A DNA stretch of 12,076 bases from Pseudomonadota bacterium. GTDB lineage: Bacteria; Pseudomonadota; Gammaproteobacteria; Xanthomonadales; Rhodanobacteraceae. The notes under the pieces were generated by a model. That model was not told where the DNA came from, ran no database searches, and saw only the letters and a program-made list of their open reading frames with translations. Location: positions 1 to 12,076 of the forward strand of contig JAEZQS010000238.1 of assembly GCA_023412995.1 (NCBI GenBank), read 5' to 3'. Numbering within the stretch: the first letter of the stretch is position 1; each line of letters starts with the position of its first letter. The position numbers and the translations under genes were made by a program. Below are positions 1 to 6,124 of the stretch, in pieces.

Positions 1-531
1 CCGCAACTGCATGCGCCCATGCGCAGCCTGTGGCAAGGCCATGTGCAGCACACGCGTGCCTATGCCATGGCCGTCAAGGCAGTCGATGCGTCCGCGGCAA
101 GCCGCGCGGCCGACGACGTCGTCGCCAACGCGCGCCAGCTCTCCGATGCCGTGGCCGGCTTCTACGGCGACGCCGCGGGCAGCCGCATGATGGAACTCCT
201 CGGGGGCCACTGGGGCGGCGTCAAGGCCCTGACCGATGCCACCCACGCCGGCGATGCCGCCGGGGCGGACAAGGCCATGAGGGACCTCTCCGCCAACGCC
301 GACGCGATTGCCGCATTCCTCGCCGGCGCCAATCCCCACCTGACCGCCGATGGCGTGCGCGGCCTGCTGCTGGCCCATGCCGCCCACCACCAGGCACAGG
401 TGAAGGAGATCATGCAGGGCGACATGCAGGCCGAGGTCGCGACCTGGAAAGCCATGCAGGCGCACATGGACGTCATCGCCGACGCGCTCGCCGGCGCAAT
501 CGCGCAGCAGTTCCCCGACAAGGCCGCGTGA
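1..531 (+). CDS. His-rich helical protein of three tandem 56-residue units, 5' end cut by window
   Basis: The function is unknown. The frame is open to the window edge, so the true start may lie upstream; the first ATG is at 19 and has no clear ribosome site. Counting from that Met (170 residues), three units repeat at a strict 56-residue offset: His8/64/120, Asp23/79/135, Asn37/Asn93/His149 and Gly47/103/159 all superimpose, with Leu4/60/116 at the helix start. Each unit looks like an alpha-hairpin rich in Ala and His (nine His in all). No signal peptide is visible, but one could lie upstream of the window. From memory it resembles a family of conserved hypothetical proteins with LW..H..WTR starts and QFPDK ends, sometimes mislabelled glycosyltransferase; I see no glycosyltransferase motif. 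Regularly spaced His and Asp would suit metal or haem binding (inference). Its stop overlaps the start of the SufR-like regulator, so the two are probably cotranscribed. Confidence 0.75.
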   Translation, partial: PQLHAPMRSLWQGHVQHTRAYAMAVKAVDASAASRAADDVVANARQLSDAVAGFYGDAAGSRMMELLGGHWGGVKALTDATHAGDAAGADKAMRDLSANADAIAAFLAGANPHLTADGVRGLLLAHAAHHQAQVKEIMQGDMQAEVATWKAMQAHMDVIADALAGAIAQQFPDKAA

Positions 532-1181
532 AAGCGACCCGTTCCCTGCGCCAGCTCGGGCCGACGCAGCAGAAGCTGCTGCGCTGCCTGCTGCTGGCGC
601 CGCAGGGCGCGAGCGTCGAGGCGCTGTGCCAGGGGCTGGGCGTGACGCACAACGCGGTCAGGCAACACCTGACCGCGTTGATCGTCGCCGGGCTGGTCGA
701 ACGTGGCAGTGCCCGCCTGACCGGCGGCCGGCCGCAGGCGGTTTATCTCCTGCAACCCGCGGGGCGCGACCTCTTCCCGCGCCACTATGGCCTGGTCGCC
801 ACCAGCCTGCTCGAACACCTCTACGCCAGCGTCGGCAAGGAAGGCGTGCAGGCGATGCTCGCCAGCATGGGCCGCCAGCTCGGCACTGAGGCCGCGGCAC
901 GCGAGGGCCCGAATGAGGGCGAACCGGCGGCGACGCTCGCGGCGCAACTGGACGCGCTCGGCTACGAGGCGCAGGCCGTGCGGCGAGACGGCGAGATGCA
1001 GGTGGAGGTGTACAACTGTGTCTTCCATGCGCTCGCCAGGGCCCATCCGGACATCTGCCGTTTCGACATCGCCTTCATGGAAGCGGCCAGCGGCCGCACC
1101 GTCCACCACATGGAATGCCTGCTGCGCGGCGGCCGCGCCTGCCGCTTCCGGCTGGGCGACCACGGCGGCAGGCACGGCTGA
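528..1181 (+). CDS. SufR-like iron-sulfur HTH transcriptional regulator
   Basis: This is a 217-residue DNA-binding regulator. I start it at GTG 528, which overlaps the upstream TGA in a GTGA junction. The open frame continues upstream to 30, but that part is out-of-frame shadow of the first gene. Residues 12-75 form a winged helix of ArsR/DeoR/SufR type (recognition helix around VTHNAVRQHLTAL, wing around LTGGRPQAVYLL). The C-terminal half ends in a cysteine domain with Cys164, Cys177 and Cys205, in the setting NC..H..A...P..C and then C-R-F. The spacing CX12C then X27C is what I recall for three-cysteine actinobacterial SufR proteins that bind a [4Fe-4S] cluster; an extra Cys197 is present. 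Known SufR proteins repress suf genes when their cluster is intact. No suf gene is visible here, so the targets are unknown; the coupled upstream gene is one candidate. The family call is fairly sure, the SufR name less so. Confidence 0.85.
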   Translation: MKATRSLRQLGPTQQKLLRCLLLAPQGASVEALCQGLGVTHNAVRQHLTALIVAGLVERGSARLTGGRPQAVYLLQPAGRDLFPRHYGLVATSLLEHLYASVGKEGVQAMLASMGRQLGTEAAAREGPNEGEPAATLAAQLDALGYEAQAVRRDGEMQVEVYNCVFHALARAHPDICRFDIAFMEAASGRTVHHMECLLRGGRACRFRLGDHGGRHG

Positions 1182-1259
1182 CCCGCTCGGCTGCCCGCCG
1201 GGGTGAGCCGGTTCGGCGCCCTTTCACGCAGGAGTCCCTGCACCCCGCACCAGCGGACG

Positions 1260-1266
1260 AGGAGGG
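1260..1266 (+). promoter_or_regulatory. Ribosome binding site deciding the start at 1272
   Basis: AGGAGGG lies 5 nt before ATG 1272. The frame could also start at GTG 1203, but that codon has no comparable site and would put a long polar extension before the signal peptide. Confidence 0.8.
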
Positions 1267-1271
1267 CTTCC

Positions 1272-2489
1272 ATGCGTACCCGACATCGGTTTCCAGCGAT
1301 CGCACCCGGGCCGGCGCGGACCAGACGCCGCCGTGCCGCCGCAACCGCCCTGCTGCTGGCGGCGGTCTTCGCCAGCGGGTTCGTCGCCGCCGCACTCCCC
1401 GGCTGGCAGGCACGCAGGGCGGCCGACGGACAATGGACCCCGCTCGGCAGCGGCATCGCCGACGGAGTTGGCGCCGGCGTGCAGGCGGTGGCGACCTACG
1501 GCGACACGCTGGTGGTGGCCGGGACCTTCAGCGAGGCCGGCGGCGTCGCCGTCCACAACATCGCGGCGTGGGATGGCGCGGCCTGGTCGGACCTGGGTGG
1601 CGGCCTCACCAGCGGCAGTCCGGTGGTGCTGGCGACGTTCGACGGCCAGCTCATCGCCGGCGGGCTTTTCCGCTCGGCCGGAGGCGTCCCGGCGAACTAC
1701 CTGGCACGCTGGGACGGCGTCCAGTGGTGGCCGTTCGGGGAAGGCGCCGACGCGCCGGTGCGCGCGATCGCCGCTTTCGGCGGCGACCTCATCGTCGCCG
1801 GCGAATTCAGCTCGATCGACGGTGTCGCGGCGCAGCGCATCGCGCGTTGGGATGGCGAGAACTGGTGGCCCCTCGGCAGCGGCCTCACCGATGGCGTGTA
1901 CGCGGGCACGGGCGAATCGCTCGCGGTGTACGGCGGCGAACTCGTGGTCGGCGGCCTGTTCGACCACGCCGGCGGGGTTGCCGCGCAGGACATCGCCCGC
2001 TGGAACGGGGCGGCGTGGGCGCCGCTCGGCGCCGGACTCGATGGCACGTCGTTCAACCGGCATGTGTACACGTTGCTCGTGCAAGAGGCCACCTTGCTGG
2101 CGGGCGGGTCGTTCACGCTGGCCGGCGGCGCGCCGGCGGGCCATCTGGCGCGCTGGAACGGGACGGCCTGGACGACGCTCGGCACGGGCCTGGATGGCTC
2201 GGTCACGTCCCTGGTGGCCTATGCCGGAAGGGTGGTGGCAGGCGGCGTGTTCCATGCTGCCGGCGGCGCGCCGGCGGAACGGATTGCCGCTTGGGACGGG
2301 GCGCAGTGGTCTCCCCTCGGTTCCGGCATGGACGACACCGTCCGCTCGCTGGCCGTGGCCGATGGCACGCTGTTCGCCGGCGGCCTGTTCAGCCAGGCCG
2401 GTGGCGCACCAATCCACTTCGTGGCCGCGTGGCGCGATGCCGGCGTCGATCCCGTGTTCGCCAACGGCTTCGACGGACCCGCGCCCTGA
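1272..2489 (+). CDS. Secreted seven-repeat beta-propeller protein with GFD tail
   Basis: A 405-residue exported protein of unknown function. The start at 1272 is set by a strong ribosome site. Residues 1-45 look like a signal peptide: Arg-rich N-terminus, then a hydrophobic stretch (about 23-42) ending near ALPGWQA. The rest is seven repeats of 46-51 residues, each opening with W-x-x-LG-x-G and closing with an ARWDG-like motif; the opening Trp are at 55, 105, 152/153, 198/199, 249, 300 and 346. Between them come V-x-x-L-A-x-Y-x-G-x-L-V-V-G-G-x-F and x-AGG-x-x-A motifs, as in kelch-like or delta-60-like beta-sheet repeats. Seven units suggest a seven-bladed propeller (inference). No enzyme motif is seen; binding or adhesion is a guess. 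The protein ends in DPVFANGFD plus four residues, resembling a short tail I have seen on secreted proteins of Xanthomonadales. The gene converges on the LON-domain gene, 33 bp away. Confidence 0.85.
   Translation: MRTRHRFPAIAPGPARTRRRRAAATALLLAAVFASGFVAAALPGWQARRAADGQWTPLGSGIADGVGAGVQAVATYGDTLVVAGTFSEAGGVAVHNIAAWDGAAWSDLGGGLTSGSPVVLATFDGQLIAGGLFRSAGGVPANYLARWDGVQWWPFGEGADAPVRAIAAFGGDLIVAGEFSSIDGVAAQRIARWDGENWWPLGSGLTDGVYAGTGESLAVYGGELVVGGLFDHAGGVAAQDIARWNGAAWAPLGAGLDGTSFNRHVYTLLVQEATLLAGGSFTLAGGAPAGHLARWNGTAWTTLGTGLDGSVTSLVAYAGRVVAGGVFHAAGGAPAERIAAWDGAQWSPLGSGMDDTVRSLAVADGTLFAGGLFSQAGGAPIHFVAAWRDAGVDPVFANGFDGPAP
1434..2462 (+). repeat. Seven tandem propeller-blade repeats (coding)
   Basis: This DNA codes for the seven W-x-x-LG-x-G...ARWDG units of the secreted protein (residues 55-397). 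Unit lengths between opening Trp residues are about 50, 47, 46, 51, 51 and 46. The repeats are clear in protein but have diverged in DNA, so they look old rather than recently amplified. Confidence 0.8.
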
Positions 2490-2505
2490 CGACGGCGGGG
2501 CGGGT

Positions 2506-2518
2506 GGCGGCGACCGCC
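2506..2518. terminator. Weak GC hairpin between convergent genes
   Basis: GGCGG-CGA-CCGCC forms a 5-bp stem in the 33-bp gap between two convergent genes. There is no T-tract on either side, so intrinsic termination is doubtful; it could be a shared weak stop for both transcripts. Confidence 0.2.
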
Positions 2519-2522
2519 CAGG

Positions 2523-3113
2523 TCAGGGTCGCTGGAACCGCGGCAGCACGTGCTGCAGGCGTTCGAGCCGCTGCAGCGGGTTTTCCAGTTGCAGCAGCGC
2601 CTGCCGTGACGGCGCTTCCAGCGGGAGGAACTCGGCCAGGCGGAAACCGACCCAGCTGGCATCGTCGAAACACGCCCGATCGGCGTGCGACCACGGTCCG
2701 CCTGTTTTCTCCAGCAGGCGTTCGAGGATGGTGGGCAGCAGGCCATGCTCCGGCGGCACCGGCAGCACCGGTTCGTCCGGCCACAGGGCAACGTCGGCAT
2801 GCACCAGGCCGTTGTCGCGGACGCGCGCTTCCTGCACGTGGAAGCGCCGCCCGCCTTCGGCGTCGATGCCGAGCAGACCGTCCGGCAGGGTGTGGAAATC
2901 GGTGATGCGCGCGAGCGTGCCGATGGCGGCCGGCACGGCGGGCGCGCCGGTCTCGCTGCCATCCAGGATCAGGCACACGCCAAACCCGCTGCCGCGGCGC
3001 GCGCAGTCGCGCACCATGTCGAGGTAACGCCGCTCGAAGATGCGCAGGGACAGCGTGCCACCCGGGAACAGCACCGCCGAGAGCGGGAACAGCGGGATGT
3101 CGGTGCGGCCCAC
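2523..3113 (-). CDS. Stand-alone LON N-terminal (substrate-binding) domain protein
   Basis: A 196-residue cytoplasmic protein made only of the domain found at the N-terminus of Lon protease. Residues 5-33 carry the family pattern PLFPL..VLFPGG.L.L.IFE.RY..M. Residues 40-115 continue the beta-rich fold (FGVCLI, GTLARITDF, GLLGIDAEGGRRF), and the C-terminal part (120-196) is helical. There is no AAA+ Walker motif and no Ser-Lys protease dyad, so it is not a Lon protease. Such short proteins are common in proteobacteria and poorly understood; binding of unfolded segments or an adaptor role is inference. The start is GTG at 3113; no ATG is available nearby and the ribosome site is weak, so translation may depend on coupling to mpl, which ends 20 bp upstream. 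The family is sure; the role is not. Confidence 0.88.
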   Translation of the reverse strand: MGRTDIPLFPLSAVLFPGGTLSLRIFERRYLDMVRDCARRGSGFGVCLILDGSETGAPAVPAAIGTLARITDFHTLPDGLLGIDAEGGRRFHVQEARVRDNGLVHADVALWPDEPVLPVPPEHGLLPTILERLLEKTGGPWSHADRACFDDASWVGFRLAEFLPLEAPSRQALLQLENPLQRLERLQHVLPRFQRP

Positions 3114-3133
3114 GGTGCGAATGCCCGCGACGC

Positions 3134-4606
3134 TCAGGCGTCGCCGCCTGGCGCCGCCGCGCCGGGGCGCTGCGCGAGTCCGGCGACGAAGCGGCGGGGT
3201 GCATCCTCGAAACTGCCGTTGGACATGAAGACGACGTGGTCCCCCGACTGCACGCCATCCAGCAGCGAGGCAACCAGTTCACCCACGCTGGCGGCGCTGC
3301 GCCCGCGCCCGGCCAGTGCCTCCACCACGTGGCCGGCGTCCCATGGGAGTTCCGGTCGCTGCAGAAGCACCACGGCATCGGCATCGGCGAGCGCCGGCGC
3401 CAGCTCGTCCACGTGCGTTCCCAGGCGCATCGTGTTGGATCGCGGCTCGAGGCCGACGAGGATGCGCCCCGTGCCGATGCGCGCGCGCAGGCCCGCCAGC
3501 GTGGTGGCGATCGCGGTGGGGTGGTGGGCGAAGTCGTCGTAGACGCGCACGCCGCCCGCCTCCCCCACCGTCTCCATCCGCCGCGCGACGTTGCGGAACT
3601 TCGCCAAGGCGGGCAGTGCCGCGGCCACGTCGACGCCGACCGCGTGCGCGGCGGCCAGCGCCGCCAGCGCGTTCATCACGTTGTGGCGGCCGCTGAGGTC
3701 CCACTGCACCGAACCCAGCTCGCGGCCGCGGCGCGACACCGCGAAGGACGAGCCGTCCGCCGCCAGCAGGCGCGCACGCCAGTCGCCAACATCCAGGCCG
3801 AAGGTTTCCACCGGCGTCCAGCAACCCATGGCCAGCACCTCGGCGAGGCGTTCGTCTTCGGCGTTGACGACCAGGCGTCCGTTGCCCGGCACGGTGCGCA
3901 CGAAATGGTGGAACTGGCGCTGGATCGCGGCGACGTCGGGGAAGATGTCGGCGTGGTCGTATTCGAGGTTGTTGAGGATCGCGACGGTCGGGCGGTAGTG
4001 CACGAACTTGGAACGCTTGTCGAAGAACGCGGTGTCGTATTCGTCCGCCTCGATGACGAAGGGCGCGCGGTCGGGATCCGGCTTGGCGTGGACGGCCGGG
4101 ATGGCAGGCCCAACCGGCGTGGCCGTCGATTGCGGATCCCGGCTCGCCGATCCCGGCGCCAGGCGCGCCGACACGCCGAAGTTGGCCGGTACGCCGCCGA
4201 CGAGGAAACCCGGCGCGAGTCCCTGCGAGTCGAGGATCCACGCCAGCAGCGAGGTGGTGGTGGTCTTGCCATGCGTGCCGGCGACCGCGAGCACCCGGCG
4301 CCTGGCCAGCAGCGTCTCGCCCAGCCATTGCGGGCCGGAGACGTAGGGCAGTCGCGCATCCAGCAGGTACTCGATGGCGGAATTGCCGCGCGAGAGCGCG
4401 TTGCCGACGATCACGAGGTCGGGCGCCGGATCGAGGTGTTCGGCGCGCAGGCCCTGCTTGAGCACGATCCCGAGCCGCTCGAGCTGGGTCGACATCGGCG
4501 GATAGACGTTGGCGTCGGAGCCTTCAACCGCATGCCCGAGCTCGCGCGCGAGTGCCGCGATGCCGCCCATGAACGTGCCGCAGATGCCGAGGATGTGGAT
4601 GCGCAT
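3134..4606 (-). CDS. mpl: UDP-N-acetylmuramate:L-alanyl-gamma-D-glutamyl-meso-diaminopimelate ligase
   Basis: Mpl joins the recycled murein tripeptide L-Ala-gamma-D-Glu-meso-DAP to UDP-MurNAc using ATP, in cytoplasmic cell-wall recycling. The protein has 490 residues against about 457 in E. coli. Domains in order: the UDP-MurNAc-binding N-domain with HILGICGTFMGG (4-15); the ATP loop GTHGKTTT (110-117); the central ligase domain with EADEYDTAFFDKRSKF (186-201) and LNNLEYDHADIF (211-222); and the C-domain with YDDFAHHPTAI (356-366) and LEPRSNTMRLG (386-396). These motifs separate Mpl from MurC. Residues about 154-180, between the NFGVSARLAPG segment and the FVIEADEY segment, are an extra stretch of low-complexity type absent from E. 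coli Mpl; it coincides with a palindromic DNA element (separate entry). The ATG at 4604-4606 directly precedes the conserved start; only a weak GGGA site lies upstream. The LON-domain gene follows by 20 bp, probably in one transcript. Confidence 0.96.
   Translation of the reverse strand: MRIHILGICGTFMGGIAALARELGHAVEGSDANVYPPMSTQLERLGIVLKQGLRAEHLDPAPDLVIVGNALSRGNSAIEYLLDARLPYVSGPQWLGETLLARRRVLAVAGTHGKTTTTSLLAWILDSQGLAPGFLVGGVPANFGVSARLAPGSASRDPQSTATPVGPAIPAVHAKPDPDRAPFVIEADEYDTAFFDKRSKFVHYRPTVAILNNLEYDHADIFPDVAAIQRQFHHFVRTVPGNGRLVVNAEDERLAEVLAMGCWTPVETFGLDVGDWRARLLAADGSSFAVSRRGRELGSVQWDLSGRHNVMNALAALAAAHAVGVDVAAALPALAKFRNVARRMETVGEAGGVRVYDDFAHHPTAIATTLAGLRARIGTGRILVGLEPRSNTMRLGTHVDELAPALADADAVVLLQRPELPWDAGHVVEALAGRGRSAASVGELVASLLDGVQSGDHVVFMSNGSFEDAPRRFVAGLAQRPGAAAPGGDA
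4072..4141. repeat. Palindromic element inserted in frame within mpl
   Basis: Perfect 9-bp inverted ends, CGGGATCCG at 4072-4080 and CGGATCCCG at 4133-4141, enclose a second perfect 7-bp inverted pair, GACGGCC at 4091-4097 and GGCCGTC at 4121-4127. The result is a nested stem-loop of about 70 bp. It lies exactly where Mpl has about 26 extra residues compared with E. coli, and it keeps the reading frame. This resembles in-frame palindromic insertions such as the Rickettsia palindromic elements (analogy only). Whether other copies exist in the genome cannot be seen from here. Confidence 0.6.
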
Positions 4607-4658
4607 GCCGTGTCCCGGATGTCGTTGCCCGCGTCGTGCCAGTCCTTACCGCCTGCCT

Positions 4659-4790
4659 CGAAACGGTGCCAGGGACCATTTTGCCCGCTGCGCCGCCGCG
4701 CGGGCCGTGCCGTGCCTCGCGATCGCGCCCGACGGAAGTCTCCGTGGCAGCGTCCGGACATCGGCGGAAATTGTCCCTGGCACCATTTCG
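4659..4790. repeat. REP/MITE-like inverted-repeat element between mpl and the membrane gene
   Basis: Two arms face each other: CGAAACGGTGCCAGGGACCATTTT at the left (4659-4682, given here as its core GGTGCCAGGGAC at 4665-4676) and its inverse at the right (4769-4790, core GTCCCTGGCACC at 4773-4784). The 12-bp core is perfect and the arms match over about 20 bp with few differences. The 88 bp between contain a small hairpin ACGGA-AGTC-TCCGT at 4732-4745. There is no ORF of its own. From memory the GGTGCCAGGGAC core is a dispersed repeat in several gammaproteobacteria, sometimes near REP-type (RAYT) transposases. It fills most of the 199-bp spacer upstream of mpl, where it could act on transcript stability or readthrough. 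Confidence 0.75.
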
Positions 4791-4805
4791 GGGGGGGCGG
4801 ATGGG

Positions 4806-5336
4806 TCATGGGAAAAGCAGGCCATCGAGGGCCCAGTACGCGACCACCCACGACACGACCAGCGCGAAGGCGAGGCCGTAGGCCGCTTCCATCGCGTGGC
4901 GCATGACATGGGCGAACACGCCGACCTGCCACGCCAGCAGGCCAAACGCCGCAGAGCCGGCAACGAGCTGCACGCCCGTCGGCGCCTGCCCCTCCACCGG
5001 CGCTTCGCCCGCCAGCAGCGCCAGCAGCAGCTGGCCGAGCGAGAACACCAGGCCGGCCGCGAGCAGCGCGATCGCGGCCTGCACGAAGCGGTGGCGCAGC
5101 TGGCGGATCGCCAGCGCCACCCAGCACAAGCCGAGCACGACCACGCTGGACAGGAGGGCCTCGCCCAGCGCGCCCGCGCCGAAGCCGAGCACCTGCCCGA
5201 CCAGGCCGTCCAGCACGATGCCGGCGACCCACAGCGCCAGCAGCAGGCGCGGGGCGTGCGGAAAGTCCTGCGGACGGGTGCGGAACAGGCACAACTGGCC
5301 GGCGAGGCGCGCCAGTTCCGCTGCATTCGTGGCCAT
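4806..5336 (-). CDS. Five-segment inner-membrane protein of unknown function
   Basis: A 176-residue hydrophobic protein that I cannot assign to a named family. The N-terminal 29 residues are polar, then about five membrane segments follow: roughly 30-52, 60-77, 84-109, 121-141 and 150-172. The loop at 109-120 is acidic (GEAPVEG) and the segment joining TM2 and TM3 is Arg-rich (IRQLRHRF), suggesting it faces the cytoplasm. There is no transporter signature, cysteine pair or catalytic motif. The ATG at 5334-5336 is used; the ribosome site is poor. It starts 36 bp after adk and probably shares its promoter. Similar small membrane proteins next to adk and mpl occur in related genomes as far as I recall. 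The gene is probably real: it has coherent hydrophobic segments and the only plausible frame in this stretch. Confidence 0.8.
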   Translation of the reverse strand: MATNAAELARLAGQLCLFRTRPQDFPHAPRLLLALWVAGIVLDGLVGQVLGFGAGALGEALLSSVVVLGLCWVALAIRQLRHRFVQAAIALLAAGLVFSLGQLLLALLAGEAPVEGQAPTGVQLVAGSAAFGLLAWQVGVFAHVMRHAMEAAYGLAFALVVSWVVAYWALDGLLFP

Positions 5337-5372
5337 GGCGACGCGCTGGACGGCGATGCGTCGCTTGCCGGT

Positions 5373-5963
5373 TCAGGCGCTCAGGCGCGCGCCGCGGCGC
5401 TCACCCGGCAGTGCTTCGAGGATCCGGCGCGATACCTCGGCCAGTTCGCCGACGCCGTCCACCACCACCAGCTTGCCGATGCCGGCGAAGTAGTCCGCCA
5501 CCGGTTCGGTCTGCTCGGCATACACGCGCAGGCGCTCGCGCACGGTTTCGGGCGTGTCGTCCTTGCGCCCCTGAGCGGCCGCGCGGCCGGCGATGCGCTG
5601 GACGATCAGTTCGCTCGGCACGTCGAGCTTGATGGCGATTTCCAGCGGCTGGCCGATGCGCGCCAGCAACGCCTGCAGCGCCTCGCACTGGGCGACGTTG
5701 CGCGGGTAGCCGTCGAGGATGAAGCCGCTGGCGGCGTCGGGTTCGGCCAGGCGCTGCTCCAGCATCGCCAGCACGATGGCATCGGAGACGAGCTTGCCCG
5801 CTTCCATCACGGCCTTGGCTTCGAGCCCCAGGGGCGTACCCGCCTTGACTGCGGCGCGCAGCAGGTCGCCGGTGGACACGTGCGGAACGCCAAGCTCGGT
5901 CTTCAGCAGATCCGCCTGGGTCCCCTTGCCCGAACCGGGCGCGCCGAGTAGAACGAGTCGCAT
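5373..5963 (-). CDS. adk: Adenylate kinase, short-lid type
   Basis: Adenylate kinase interconverts ATP plus AMP with two ADP in the cytoplasm. The 196-residue product carries the P-loop GAPGSGKGTQ (7-16), the AMP-binding STGDLLR region (30-36), DGYPRN (84-89; the usual form is DGFPR) and the short-lid Arg/Asp motif GRKDD (132-136) followed by ETVRERLRVY. The usual long lid with a zinc Cys cluster is missing, so it belongs to the short class of about 187-196 residues rather than the 214-residue E. coli type. I start at ATG 5963 (MRLVLLG), preceded by GGAG 4 nt away; the frame could extend to 6002, but that adds only 13 poorly conserved residues. It heads a minus-strand run with the membrane gene and lies divergent from pfp. 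A consensus-like promoter sits upstream. Confidence 0.97.
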   Translation of the reverse strand: MRLVLLGAPGSGKGTQADLLKTELGVPHVSTGDLLRAAVKAGTPLGLEAKAVMEAGKLVSDAIVLAMLEQRLAEPDAASGFILDGYPRNVAQCEALQALLARIGQPLEIAIKLDVPSELIVQRIAGRAAAQGRKDDTPETVRERLRVYAEQTEPVADYFAGIGKLVVVDGVGELAEVSRRILEALPGERRGARLSA

Positions 5964-6010
5964 GATGCTCCGATGTCGCCACGACGGCGTGGTGTGCGCC
6001 ACTGGCTGGC

Positions 6011-6039
6011 ACGCTAGCGGTTGCCCCCGGGGCTGTCAA
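6011..6039 (-). promoter_or_regulatory. Sigma70-type promoter of adk
   Basis: Read on the minus strand: a perfect TTGACA (-35, 6039-6034), a 17-nt spacer and TAGCGT (-10, 6016-6011, three matches to TATAAT including its key T, A and final T). Transcription would begin near 6004 and leave about 40 nt before the adk start. It lies in the 161-bp divergent gap with pfp. Confidence 0.6.
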
Positions 6040-6113
6040 ACCGCGCGGCGCGGCATGCCGTCGCGCTGCCGTGCCACGTCCGCGCGCCCGCCAGCGGGCG
6101 CCACCACCTGAGC

Positions 6114-6119
6114 GGGAGG
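6114..6119 (+). promoter_or_regulatory. Ribosome binding site deciding the pfp start
   Basis: GGGAGG lies 5 nt before ATG 6125. It supports this start over the in-frame ATG at 6071, whose extension is Arg/Pro-rich and unlike the family. Confidence 0.75.
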
Positions 6120-6124
6120 CCGCG

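Noticed and set aside
1203..1271. Upstream GTG start for the propeller gene
   Set aside because: No ribosome site, and the extension is polar and precedes a normal signal peptide; ATG 1272 has AGGAGGG at 5 nt.
1182..1271. Search for an operator or promoter between the SufR-like gene and the propeller gene
   Set aside because: Apart from the ribosome site, I found no convincing -10/-35 pair or inverted repeat.
5964..6002. N-terminal extension of adenylate kinase
   Set aside because: The 13 extra residues precede the standard MRLVLLGAPGSGKGT start, and the GGAG site serves ATG 5963.
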